Below, in pieces: positions 8,165 to 16,455 of a stretch of 42,728 nt of DNA. Source of the stretch: Oscillospiraceae bacterium. Its GTDB lineage: Bacteria > Bacillota > Clostridia > Oscillospirales > Oscillospiraceae. The DNA lies in NCBI GenBank assembly GCA_017540645.1, contig JAFYAQ010000024.1, positions 1 to 42,728 of the forward strand, written 5' to 3'. The notes beneath the pieces are model-generated. The model made no database searches, had not been told where the DNA came from, and was given only the letters and a program-made list of their open reading frames with translations. Within the stretch, counting starts at the first letter, position 1. Each line of letters starts with the position of its first letter. The position numbers and the translations under genes are program-made.

Positions 8165-9622
8165 ATGAAGCTGTGCGATGTGCTGAAGGACCTGCGCCTT
8201 CTTGACCTCCGGGCTCCGGAGGAACTGGATATCACCGGCATCACTTATGATTCCCGCCGGGTGAAGAGCGGGGATCTGTTTGTCGCGGTGCGGGGCTATA
8301 CCTCCGACGGCCACGCCTTCATCCCCATGGCGGCAGAAAAGGGCTGCGCCGCCGTGTTGTGCGAGGAGCCTCCCGAGGCGGATATCCCCTATATCCTCAC
8401 CGATGACAGCCGGCTGGGGCTGGCGCTGGCGGCCCGCAATTTCTACGGCGATCCCTCCCGGGAACTGCAGGTCATCGGCATCACCGGCACCAACGGAAAA
8501 ACCACCACCTCCATCCTGATCAAACAGATCCTGGAGCAGTGTCTGGGCGCCAAGGTGGGGCTGATCGGCTCCATCAGCAATATGATCGGGCAGGAGGAAT
8601 TCCACACCGAGCATACCACGCCGGAGAGCTCCGATCTCCAGGCCCTGCTTCGGCAGATGGCGGACGCGGGCTGCGGCTACTGTGTGATGGAGGTCTCCTC
8701 CCACTCCCTGGTGTTGAACCGGGTGGCCGGGACCCATTTCGCCGTGGGCCTGTTCACGAACCTCACGGAGGACCACCTGGATTTCCACAAGACCATGGAA
8801 GAATACGCCCGGGCCAAGAGCCTGCTCTTCCCCCTGTGCGACCGCGTGGCGGCCAATGCCGACGATCCATGGACCCCGGTGGTGACCCAAACCGCCCGGG
8901 GCCCGGTCTACCGCTTTTCCACGGAGAAAACGGAGGCGGAGCTGTGCGCCCGGGACATCCGCCTGATGACGGAGGGCGTCCGCTTCTGCGCCCTGGAGGA
9001 GGGGAAGCTGGTACGGGTGAGCCTGGGCCTGCCCGGAAAATTTTCTGTGTACAACGCCCTGGCGGCTCTGAGCTGCGCCCGGCTGCTGGGCATTCCCCTG
9101 CGCGACGCGGCGTCGGTCCTCTCCATAGCCCATGGGGCCAAGGGCCGGGTGGAGCGGGTGCCCACGGACGGGGACTACAGCATATATATCGACTATGCCG
9201 TCACCCCGGACGCCATCGAAAACGTGCTGACCACCCTGCGGGGCATCGGACCCAAGCGATTGGTGATGCTCTTTGGCTGCGGCGGCGACAGGGACCGGCT
9301 GAAGCGGCCCATCATGGGGCGGATCGCTGCGGACCTGGCGGACTTTGTGATCGTCACCAGCGACAACCCCCGCACCGAAAAGCCGGAGGACATCATCGCC
9401 GAGATCCTTCCCGGGGTAAAAAAAGGGAAAGCCCCCTACAAGGTGATCGTAGACCGGGTCGAGGCCATCCGTTGGGCCATTGAGAACCACCGGGAGGGAG
9501 ACATGATCCTCCTGTGCGGCAAGGGCCATGAGGACTATCAGATCATCGGCCATCATAAGATACATATGGACGAGCGGGAGATCGTAGCCCAGGTGCTGCG
9601 CAGCCGCGCCCAAAGAGCCTGA
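8165..9622 (+). CDS. murE: UDP-MurNAc-tripeptide synthetase, meso-diaminopimelate type
   Basis: A 485-residue Mur ligase adding the third residue to UDP-MurNAc-L-Ala-D-Glu. The N-terminal domain has ITYDSRRVKSGDLFVA, the P-loop is GTNGKTTT (108-115), and the carbamylated-lysine region is in EVSSHSL. DNPR at 400-403 is the established marker for meso-DAP rather than lysine. Oddity: the DYAHTP motif at the start of the C-terminal domain reads DYAVTP, with Val346 (codon GTC, 9200-9202) in place of the conserved histidine. The rest is intact. AAGGAG precedes the ATG. murF, normally next, is absent here and lies beside ddl at 41188. Confidence 0.96.
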   Translation: MKLCDVLKDLRLLDLRAPEELDITGITYDSRRVKSGDLFVAVRGYTSDGHAFIPMAAEKGCAAVLCEEPPEADIPYILTDDSRLGLALAARNFYGDPSRELQVIGITGTNGKTTTSILIKQILEQCLGAKVGLIGSISNMIGQEEFHTEHTTPESSDLQALLRQMADAGCGYCVMEVSSHSLVLNRVAGTHFAVGLFTNLTEDHLDFHKTMEEYARAKSLLFPLCDRVAANADDPWTPVVTQTARGPVYRFSTEKTEAELCARDIRLMTEGVRFCALEEGKLVRVSLGLPGKFSVYNALAALSCARLLGIPLRDAASVLSIAHGAKGRVERVPTDGDYSIYIDYAVTPDAIENVLTTLRGIGPKRLVMLFGCGGDRDRLKRPIMGRIAADLADFVIVTSDNPRTEKPEDIIAEILPGVKKGKAPYKVIVDRVEAIRWAIENHREGDMILLCGKGHEDYQIIGHHKIHMDEREIVAQVLRSRAQRA

Positions 9623-9637
9623 GAGAGGAAGAGAGAA

Positions 9638-10651
9638 ATGACCATACGATTGATCGTGGCGCTGGTCGCCGGATTTTGCCTGTCCACCGCCGTGGGGGCG
9701 GTGCTGGTGCCCTGGCTCCGGAAGATCAAGGCCGGCCAGTCCATCAAGGAGATCGGTCCTACCTGGCATAAGAGCAAGGAGGGCACCCCCACCATGGGCG
9801 GGCTGATGTTCATCTTTGCGGTAGCCGTCGTGTGCTTTACGGTGGGCTTTTCCTGTTTTACCCGCCGGGAGTACTCCCATCTGTTTGTGCTGATCTTCGC
9901 CATGGTGTTCGGGGCCATCGGCTTCCTGGACGACTATGAAAAGCTCCGGCACAAGAAAAACCTGGGCCTGAGCGCCGGGATGAAGTTCCTTCTGCAGCTG
10001 GCGGCGGCCACGGCCTTTTTGCTGCTGCTGCGCTATACCGGCTATCTGACGCCCAATTTGTATGTCCCCTTCTGGAATCTCCATCTGCCGGTCTCCGAGC
10101 CGCTGTACTTTATCTTCGCGGCCTTTGTCATCGTGGGAACGGTGAACGCGGTCAATCTGACGGACGGGGTGGACGGTCTGGCTGCCGGCACCTGCATCCC
10201 CGTATTTCTGTGCTTCACGGCCATCGTGTTCTGCTGGGGCAGGGAGTATATCGCCCAGGGGATCTTCTCCGCGGGGCTGACAGGGGCGCTGCTGGGCTTC
10301 CTGGTCTATAACTTCCACCCGGCCCGGGTATTCATGGGCGATACCGGCTCTCTCTTTTTGGGCGGCGCCATCGCGGGCATGGCTTTTGCTCTGGACGTTC
10401 CCCTGCTGCTGATCCCCCTGTGCATCATGCCCATCATCGAAACCCTCAGCGACATCCTGCAGGTGGGGTATTTTAAGCTGAGCCACGGCAAGCGTATTTT
10501 TAAGATGGCCCCCTTCCACCACCACCTGGAGATGGGCGGCTGGTTTGGCCACAAGTGGAAAGAAACAGAGATCTTTGTCCTGTTCACCGGCATCACCTTC
10601 GCCATGGCGATCGTCTCCCTGCTGGGTGTCACGGGACGGTATTCCTTCTGA
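9638..10651 (+). CDS. mraY: Phospho-N-acetylmuramoyl-pentapeptide-transferase
   Basis: A 337-residue polytopic membrane enzyme that moves phospho-MurNAc-pentapeptide from UDP to undecaprenyl phosphate, making lipid I. Catalytic signatures are present: the aspartate pair in FLDDYEKL (Asp98-Asp99), NLTDGVDGL (around Asp176), and the HHH of MAPFHHHLEMGGW. About ten hydrophobic spans, as expected. The early THxxKxGTPTMGG motif is seen as WHKSKEGTPTMGG. It starts 15 bp after murE and is followed after 27 bp by ftsW, with no murD between. Confidence 0.97.
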   Translation: MTIRLIVALVAGFCLSTAVGAVLVPWLRKIKAGQSIKEIGPTWHKSKEGTPTMGGLMFIFAVAVVCFTVGFSCFTRREYSHLFVLIFAMVFGAIGFLDDYEKLRHKKNLGLSAGMKFLLQLAAATAFLLLLRYTGYLTPNLYVPFWNLHLPVSEPLYFIFAAFVIVGTVNAVNLTDGVDGLAAGTCIPVFLCFTAIVFCWGREYIAQGIFSAGLTGALLGFLVYNFHPARVFMGDTGSLFLGGAIAGMAFALDVPLLLIPLCIMPIIETLSDILQVGYFKLSHGKRIFKMAPFHHHLEMGGWFGHKWKETEIFVLFTGITFAMAIVSLLGVTGRYSF

Positions 10652-10678
10652 TTTTTTGAGGAAAACCGGAGGTTTCTC

Positions 10679-11860
10679 ATGACGCTCCCCACGGCCCGAA
10701 CGCAGGCCGAACGCGGATCCGCCGACCCCATCCGGGAGGCGGATCTTCCTTTTGCTCTTTTAACGCTGCTGCTGCTTCTGATCGGCGTGCTGATGGTGCT
10801 GTCGGCCAGCTTTGCCAGCGCCTATTACGACATCCAGGGGGAGACCGGCCATAACCCGGCCTACTTTTTCACCCGCCAGGCGATGTTCGCCGTCATGGGC
10901 GCGGCGGTCATGTTTTTCTGCTCCCGACTGCCTACGGAGCTCTACCGAAAACTCTCCCTACCGCTGATGCTGCTGTCGCTGCTGTCTCTGGCTGCGGTGC
11001 TGCTCATCGGCACGGTGGTCAACGGGGCGAGACGCTGGATCAACCTGGGCTTCACCACTTTTCAGCCGTCAGAGATTACAAAAATTTCAATAATCCTTTA
11101 CTTTTCCCGCCTGATATGCAAATATAGAGATCGGATGCGGACCTTTCGGTACGGCATCGTCCCTTTTGCGGCCATTTTGGCTCTGGTGGCGGTACTGCTG
11201 GTGCTGGAGCCTCACTTCTCCGCTACCATTATCATTTTCCTGATTGGCGCGGGCATGCTCTTTCTGGGCGGAGCCCGGCTGGGCTGGTTTGTGGGCGGCG
11301 CGTCGCTGCTGTTGGGCGGGGGCGCCCTGGCGGTGATGCTGGTACCCTATGTGGCCAAGCGGGTGGTCTCCTTCCGGGACCCCTTCTCCGATCTCACGGG
11401 GGACGGCTGGCAGATCGTCCAGTCCCTGTATGCCATCGGCTCCGGGGGCTTGAGCGGCCTGGGCCTGGGTCAGAGCCGGCAAAAGTATCTGTATCTCCCG
11501 GAGGAGCATAACGACTTCATTTTCTCCGTGGTCTGCGAGGAGCTGGGCTTCATCGGCGCGGTGCTGATCCTCTTCCTCTTCGCCCTTTTGATCGTCCGCG
11601 GATATCAGATCGCCATGGCCGCCCGCAGCCGTTACGGTTTTCTCCTGGCCGCGGGCATCACCACCATGCTGGCTTTGCAGATCATGCTGAACGTGGCGGT
11701 GTGCACCAATCTGGTGCCCTGCACCGGCATATCCCTGCCGTTTTTCAGTTACGGCGGCACTGCCCTGTTGATCCAGATGGCGGAGTGCGGCATCGTGCTG
11801 AGCGTCTCCCGGGAGATCCCCTTGGCGGCGGAGCAGCGCCCCTCCCCGAAATCAAAATAG
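10679..11860 (+). CDS. ftsW: Peptidoglycan glycosyltransferase FtsW/SpoVE (SEDS family)
   Basis: A 393-residue SEDS protein with about ten membrane spans that polymerises lipid II at the septum together with a class B PBP. NGARRWINLG, QPSEITK and LPEEHNDFIF are family signatures; the last contains the aspartate (Asp279) equivalent to the catalytic residue of RodA. GISLPFFSYGGT is the C-terminal signature. Oddity: the usual (Q/E)PD(L/F)GT motif reads EPHFSAT, with His179 instead of aspartate. FtsW and SpoVE cannot be separated from sequence alone; spoVD nearby fits either. GGAGG precedes the ATG. Confidence 0.93.
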   Translation: MTLPTARTQAERGSADPIREADLPFALLTLLLLLIGVLMVLSASFASAYYDIQGETGHNPAYFFTRQAMFAVMGAAVMFFCSRLPTELYRKLSLPLMLLSLLSLAAVLLIGTVVNGARRWINLGFTTFQPSEITKISIILYFSRLICKYRDRMRTFRYGIVPFAAILALVAVLLVLEPHFSATIIIFLIGAGMLFLGGARLGWFVGGASLLLGGGALAVMLVPYVAKRVVSFRDPFSDLTGDGWQIVQSLYAIGSGGLSGLGLGQSRQKYLYLPEEHNDFIFSVVCEELGFIGAVLILFLFALLIVRGYQIAMAARSRYGFLLAAGITTMLALQIMLNVAVCTNLVPCTGISLPFFSYGGTALLIQMAECGIVLSVSREIPLAAEQRPSPKSK

Positions 11861-11873
11861 AGGAACAGCAAAT

Positions 11874-13001
11874 ATGAATTTTCTCTTTGCCTGCGGGGGC
11901 ACCGCGGGCCATATAAACCCCGCCATCGGCGTGGCGGGCCGGATCCGGGAACTGCTCCCGGACAGCCGGTTTCTCTTTATCGGCGCCAACGGCATGATGG
12001 AGACGGAGCTCGTCCCCCGGGAGGGCTACGAGATCCGCACCATCCCCATCTCCAGCCTCAGCCGCAGTCTCTCAGCGGAGGGCGTACGCCACAATCTCCG
12101 GGCCGCCCGGGAACTGGCGGCCTCCATTCCCGCGGCGCGAAAGATCATCCGGGACTTCCGCCCCGACGCGGTGATCGGGACCGGCGGCTATGTCTGCTTT
12201 CCGGTGCTGACCGCTGCGGCGAAAATGGGCATTCCCACCGCGGTCCACGAGAGCAACGCCGAGCCCGGACTGACCACACGGATGCTGGAGAGAAGAGTTA
12301 CCACGATCATGGTGGGTTTTGAGGACGCCCGGAAGAACTACCGGCAGCCGGAGAAGGTCCGCGTCACCGGCACGCCGGTGCGCCTGGGCTTTATGAATGC
12401 CCGGCGGGAGACCGTTCGGCGCTCCATGGGTCTCTCCGATGACACGCCCCTGGTGGTCTCTGTCTGGGGCAGCCTGGGTGCTACGGACATGAACAGAACC
12501 GTGGCGGATATGATCGCCCTGGCGATGCCCGACCGACCCTTCCGTATGATCCACTCCGCGGGCAAGCGGGGCATTGCCGGCATGACGTCGTATATGACCG
12601 ACACCCTCGGCCTGAAGGGCTGGGAGGAAGAGGGCTTTTCCGTTCGTGACTATCTCTACGATATGCCCAGCCTGATGGCGGCGGCGGATCTGGTGCTGTG
12701 CCGGAGCGGCGCCTCCACCCTGGCGGAGCTGGCGGCCATGGGGCGTCCGGCCCTGCTGGTACCCAGCCCCAACGTGGTGAATAACCATCAGGAGAAAAAC
12801 GCCCGGGTGCTGGAGCGCGCCGGAGCCGCCCGGGTACTGCTGGAGTCCGAGGCCTCGGCCCAGACCCTGCTGCAGAATATCCGGGAGCTTCTATCCGAGC
12901 CGGAGCGGCTGGCAGCCATGGCGAAAAATATGAAGGCCATGGCGGTGGAAAATGCCACCGACGAGATCACCTCTCTGGTTTTGGGCCTGGCGGTAAAATA
13001 A
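11874..13001 (+). CDS. murG: Undecaprenyl-PP-MurNAc-pentapeptide GlcNAc transferase
   Basis: A 375-residue GT-B enzyme of family GT28 that adds GlcNAc to lipid I, giving lipid II, on the inner face of the membrane. The N-terminal acceptor loop is CGGTAGHINPA (about residues 7-17), followed by VIGTGGYVCFP and AVHESNAEPGL. The C-terminal nucleotide-binding half has SLGA and CRSGASTLAELAAMGRPALLVP, the UDP-GlcNAc site, then NHQEKNARVL. Complete, in the usual position after ftsW, 13 bp downstream. A hairpin starting 6 nt past its stop affects the next gene, murA. Confidence 0.97.
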   Translation: MNFLFACGGTAGHINPAIGVAGRIRELLPDSRFLFIGANGMMETELVPREGYEIRTIPISSLSRSLSAEGVRHNLRAARELAASIPAARKIIRDFRPDAVIGTGGYVCFPVLTAAAKMGIPTAVHESNAEPGLTTRMLERRVTTIMVGFEDARKNYRQPEKVRVTGTPVRLGFMNARRETVRRSMGLSDDTPLVVSVWGSLGATDMNRTVADMIALAMPDRPFRMIHSAGKRGIAGMTSYMTDTLGLKGWEEEGFSVRDYLYDMPSLMAAADLVLCRSGASTLAELAAMGRPALLVPSPNVVNNHQEKNARVLERAGAARVLLESEASAQTLLQNIRELLSEPERLAAMAKNMKAMAVENATDEITSLVLGLAVK

Positions 13002-13006
13002 CAACG

Positions 13007-13057
13007 CTTTCCTCCGCTGCATAGGATGGGCTGAAAAAACCCATGGGCGGAGGAAAG
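13007..13057 (+). promoter_or_regulatory. Hairpin that would sequester the murA ribosome-binding site
   Basis: Perfect 11-bp arms, CTTTCCTCCGC (13007-13017) and GCGGAGGAAAG (13047-13057), with an inner 5-bp stem (ATGGG 13026-13030, CCCAT 13040-13044). The right arm contains the GGAGG of murA, whose ATG is at 13061. No T run follows, so translational rather than transcriptional control is inferred. Confidence 0.72.
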
Positions 13058-13060
13058 ACA

Positions 13061-14311
13061 ATGAGTGAATGGCATGTGATCGGCGCACGTCCTCTGCGGG
13101 GCTCGGTGCGGGTGCAGGGCTCCAAAAACGCGGTGCTGCCGGTGATCGCGGCGTCTCTCCTGACGCCCAACGAAACGGTGCTGACCAATTGCCCGGCCCT
13201 GAGCGATGTGGACGCCGCCGTGGATATCCTCCGATATCTGGGCTGCACCGCGGAGCAACGGGAAGGGGAAGTACATATCAACACCGCCGCCCCGGAACGC
13301 TGGGATATCCCTCCGGAGCTGACCCATCGGATGCGCTCCTCGGTGATTTTCCTGGGGCCTATGCTGGCCCGCTTCGGCCGGGCCCGGGTCTCCCTGCCCG
13401 GCGGCTGCGAGCTGGGGGCACGGCCCATCGACCTGCATCTCCGGGCCCTGCGGTGTCTGGGGGCGGAGATCGAGGAATTGAGCGACGGGGTCCTCTGCCG
13501 GGCCCGGGAACTGCGGGGGGCGGAAATCCCTCTGACCCTGCCCAGCGTGGGGGCCACGGAAAACGCCATGATCGCCGCCTGTGCCGCCCGGGGCGAGACG
13601 GTGATCTACAACGCCGCCCGGGAGCCGGAGATCGAGACGCTCCAGGGCTATCTGTGCCTGTTGGGAGCGGACATATCCGGGGCCGGGTCCCCGGTGATCC
13701 GGGTAAAGGGCTTTTCGCCCAAGGATCATGCTGTTTTGACCGTTCCTCCGGACAGGATCGCGACGGCCACCTATCTCTGCTGCGCCGTCTGTGCCGGGGG
13801 AGAGCTGGAGCTGCGGGGGGTGCGTCCCCGGGAACTTCGCCCGGTGCTGTCGGTCCTGCGCTGCATGGGATGCGATCTGACGGAAGGGGAGAGCAGCCTG
13901 CGTCTGCGCGCCCCGGAGCGGCCTCGCCCCGCCGGCGCCGTCATCACCCGGCCTTATCCCGGCTTCCCCACGGACGCCGCGCCCCTGCTTATGGCGGCCT
14001 GCCTCCGGACCGGCGGCAGCAGCGTGTTCATGGAAAACATTTTTGACTGCCGCTTCCGCCACGCAGAGGAGATGCGCCGTCTGGGGGCGGATATTTCCCT
14101 CCGGGGGCCGGTTGCTGTGGTGAACGGCGTAGAGCGGCTCCGCGGCGCCCGTCTGCGCAGTCCCGATCTCCGGGGCGGCGCCGCCCTGGTGGCGGCGGCG
14201 CTGGGAGCGGAGGGCGAGACGATCATTGAAGATCCCGGCCATATCCCCCGGGGCTATCAGGCCCTGGAAGAAAGCCTCCGCGCCTTGGGGGCGGAGGTAT
14301 GGCGCATATAG
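13061..14311 (+). CDS. murA: UDP-N-acetylglucosamine 1-carboxyvinyltransferase
   Basis: A 416-residue enzyme transferring enolpyruvate from PEP to UDP-GlcNAc, the first committed step of peptidoglycan synthesis and the target of fosfomycin. The substrate-binding Lys22-Asn23 lies in GSKNAVLP, and the catalytic cysteine is Cys116 in LPGGCELGARPIDLH, so it would be fosfomycin-sensitive in principle. The general-base aspartate is in FPTDAAPL. An ATG at 13043 is in frame, but GGCGGAGGAAAG lies between it and the ATG at 13061, so 13061 is preferred. Its ribosome site sits inside a stable hairpin. murA is not always in dcw clusters; here it fills the place often held by murB. Confidence 0.95.
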   Translation: MSEWHVIGARPLRGSVRVQGSKNAVLPVIAASLLTPNETVLTNCPALSDVDAAVDILRYLGCTAEQREGEVHINTAAPERWDIPPELTHRMRSSVIFLGPMLARFGRARVSLPGGCELGARPIDLHLRALRCLGAEIEELSDGVLCRARELRGAEIPLTLPSVGATENAMIAACAARGETVIYNAAREPEIETLQGYLCLLGADISGAGSPVIRVKGFSPKDHAVLTVPPDRIATATYLCCAVCAGGELELRGVRPRELRPVLSVLRCMGCDLTEGESSLRLRAPERPRPAGAVITRPYPGFPTDAAPLLMAACLRTGGSSVFMENIFDCRFRHAEEMRRLGADISLRGPVAVVNGVERLRGARLRSPDLRGGAALVAAALGAEGETIIEDPGHIPRGYQALEESLRALGAEVWRI

Positions 14312-14370
14312 GCTGTGGTATCCTCCAAAGCCTGTCCGTTTAAATCTTTCTCATTCGAAGGAGAAGACCC

Positions 14371-15138
14371 ATGAGTTCGGATAATCCATTCACTTCCCCC
14401 AATCGGCTCCGGAGAGGCAGCGCCTGGTACGGACCCCTGACGCTGGTGCTGCTCTTTCTGGTGGTGATGATGGTCCTCAGCCTCTTTTTCCGTGTGTCGG
14501 AGATCCAGGTGGTGAACGCCTCCGAGTACAGCGAGGAGGAGATCATCCGCGCCTCCGGCATCCAGGAGGGGGCCAACCTGTTCTTTGTGGACCGCTTTTC
14601 CGCCGCCAGCACGATCTTCTCCAAGCTGCCCTATATGGACACCGTCAGCATCCGCCGCCAGCTCCCCAACAAGATCATCATCCAGGCGGAGGGCAGCGCC
14701 CCGGCGGCCTGGATGCTGCTGGACGAGGAATACTGGCTCATCGACCGGAACGGGAAAATGCTGGGCACGGTCAGCGAAGCGGAGCTCAGCGGTTACCCGG
14801 AGATCCGCTCTCTGGAACCGGTGACGGTGATCGCCGGGGTGGATATGATGGTGGCGGAGAACGACGAGCGCAACGCCCAGCGTCTCCGGTATCTCCAGGA
14901 GCTGCTCACGCCTCTGAAGGCGGAGGGAATGCTCCCCTATATCCAGTGGATCGATTTCAAAAACCCACAGAACCCCTCTCTGCGGCTGGATAACCGGATC
15001 GTGGCATATCTGGGAGAGATGGACTCCACCACCTACAAGGTGGCGCTGCTCCGGGACGTGACAGAAAAGCTTTCCACCGATGATGCGGGCATGCTTTATT
15101 ATGCCGGGGGCAACTCCTGGACTTTCAGCCCGGACTGA
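14371..15138 (+). CDS. ftsQ: Cell division protein FtsQ/DivIB
   Basis: A 255-residue bitopic protein. A short basic cytoplasmic tail is followed by one membrane span (about 22-43) and a POTRA domain starting at FRVSEIQVVNASEYSEEEI, then ASGIQEGANLFFVD, the typical FtsQ/DivIB pattern, and a beta domain to the end. It scaffolds FtsL and the septal synthase. AAGGAG precedes the ATG. It is the last gene before ftsZ; ftsA, which often separates the two, is absent. Confidence 0.92.
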   Translation: MSSDNPFTSPNRLRRGSAWYGPLTLVLLFLVVMMVLSLFFRVSEIQVVNASEYSEEEIIRASGIQEGANLFFVDRFSAASTIFSKLPYMDTVSIRRQLPNKIIIQAEGSAPAAWMLLDEEYWLIDRNGKMLGTVSEAELSGYPEIRSLEPVTVIAGVDMMVAENDERNAQRLRYLQELLTPLKAEGMLPYIQWIDFKNPQNPSLRLDNRIVAYLGEMDSTTYKVALLRDVTEKLSTDDAGMLYYAGGNSWTFSPD

Positions 15139-15214
15139 GCCACGGATGGGCCCTCAGGCCCCAGAAATTACCAAATAAAATGAGAATTTGAGCGTTTTTA
15201 TTTACATAATGCTG

Positions 15215-15243
15215 TTGACCTTCGAATAAAAACGTTATAAAAT
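15215..15243 (+). promoter_or_regulatory. Sigma-A promoter of ftsZ, overlapped by an inverted repeat
   Basis: TTGACC (15215-15220), a 17-bp spacer, and TAAAAT (15238-15243). A 10-bp inverted repeat, CGTTTTTATT (15193-15202) and AATAAAAACG (15225-15234), brackets the -35 and is a candidate operator. The 153-bp AT-rich gap after ftsQ suggests ftsZ can be transcribed apart from the cluster. Confidence 0.75.
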
Positions 15244-15291
15244 AGCAGGTAAGTGTATGATTCCCGAAAGAAATAACGGAGGGATAGTTCT

Positions 15292-16407
15292 ATGGCAGTG
15301 AAGAAAGACAATACGGAGAATGTTGTGACCATCAAGGTCATCGGCATCGGCGGAGCGGGCAACAACGTTGTCAACCGCATGGTGAACGCCGGGACCATGG
15401 GTGTGGAGTTCATCGCCGTTAACACCGATAAACAGGCGCTTGGCGTCTCCGGGGCCCAGCAGAAGATCCAGATCGGCGAAAAGCTGACCCATGGACAGGG
15501 CGCCGGCGCTGACCCCGATGTGGGCAAGCGGGCGGCGGAGGAAAGCCGCAACGCCATCTCCGAGGCGCTGGAAGGCACCGATATGGTGTTCATCACCGCG
15601 GGCATGGGCGGCGGCACCGGCACCGGTGCGGCACCCATCGTGGCCGAGAGCGCCAAGGATGCCGGCATCCTCACCGTGGGCGTGGTCACCAAGCCCTTCT
15701 CCTGGGAGGGCAAGCGCCGGGCTGTGCAGGCCCAGCAGGGCATCAGCGAACTGATGGACAAGGTGGACAGCCTGCTGATCATCCCCAACGACCGTCTGAA
15801 ATACGCCAGCCCCGAGAAGGTAACCCTGGCCAACGCCTTTGAGATCGCCGACGATGTGCTGATCAAGGCCGTGAGCAGCATCTCGGAGCTGATCAAGAAT
15901 ACCGGTTTCATCAACCTGGACTTTGCCGACGTGACCGCTGTCATGAAGAACGCGGGCATGGCACACATGGGTGTGGGCCGGGCCGCCGGCAAGGGCAAGG
16001 CCGAGGAGGCCGCCAAGATGGCCGTCAGCAGCCCGCTGATGGAGACCTCCATCGAGGGTGCCCGGGGTGTGCTGATCAATATCACCGGCTCCCGGAATAT
16101 GGGCCTGGACGATGTGGAAGCCGCCGCTACGCTGGTACAGAACGCCGCCCATCCCGACGCCAACATCATCTTCGGCGCCAGCTTTGATGATTCTCTGGAG
16201 GATGAGATCGTCATCATCGTCATCGCCACCGGCTTTGAGGAGAAGCGCCCGGAGCGTCCCAGCACCCGGCCCGAGACCAACGACGCCAACCTCTTCTCCG
16301 AGGCCCGGGAGCGGGCCGAGGCCCAGCGCGATCCGGCGGTGGCCCCTGCCCAGGAGGACGGGGAGGACCCCTTCGATACCATCTTCAAGATCTTCAACAA
16401 CAAGTAA
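15292..16407 (+). CDS. ftsZ: Cell division GTPase FtsZ
   Basis: A 371-residue tubulin homologue that forms the Z-ring. It has IKVIGIGGAGNNVVNRM at the N-terminus, the GTP-binding GGGTGTG at about 106-112, and the T7 synergy loop NLDFADVTAVM. A variable linker rich in Glu, Arg and Pro follows residue 315, and the C-terminal tail is DPFDTIFKIFNNK. That tail is shorter and different from the classic C-terminal peptide that binds FtsA and SepF, which fits the absence of ftsA here. GGAGGG precedes the ATG. Own promoter upstream, terminator downstream. Confidence 0.98.
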   Translation: MAVKKDNTENVVTIKVIGIGGAGNNVVNRMVNAGTMGVEFIAVNTDKQALGVSGAQQKIQIGEKLTHGQGAGADPDVGKRAAEESRNAISEALEGTDMVFITAGMGGGTGTGAAPIVAESAKDAGILTVGVVTKPFSWEGKRRAVQAQQGISELMDKVDSLLIIPNDRLKYASPEKVTLANAFEIADDVLIKAVSSISELIKNTGFINLDFADVTAVMKNAGMAHMGVGRAAGKGKAEEAAKMAVSSPLMETSIEGARGVLINITGSRNMGLDDVEAAATLVQNAAHPDANIIFGASFDDSLEDEIVIIVIATGFEEKRPERPSTRPETNDANLFSEARERAEAQRDPAVAPAQEDGEDPFDTIFKIFNNK

Positions 16408-16421
16408 AACGAAAAATCTTA

Positions 16422-16453
16422 TGCCGCGCCGCCCCAGGGCAGCGCGGCATTTT
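16422..16453 (+). terminator. Bidirectional terminator between ftsZ and the SSB-like gene
   Basis: An 8-bp GC-rich stem (16422-16429 with 16442-16449) continues into an inner GCCC/GGGC stem across one mismatch, followed by TTTT on the plus strand and a T-rich run on the minus strand. It separates two convergent genes. Confidence 0.88.
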
Positions 16454-16455
16454 CT

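Noticed and set aside
8018..10552. An 844-codon open frame on the minus strand across murE and mraY.
   Set aside because: It lies antisense to two strongly conserved genes, is rich in Gly/His/Gln/Arg as expected from GC-rich antisense, and shows no domain or ribosome site.
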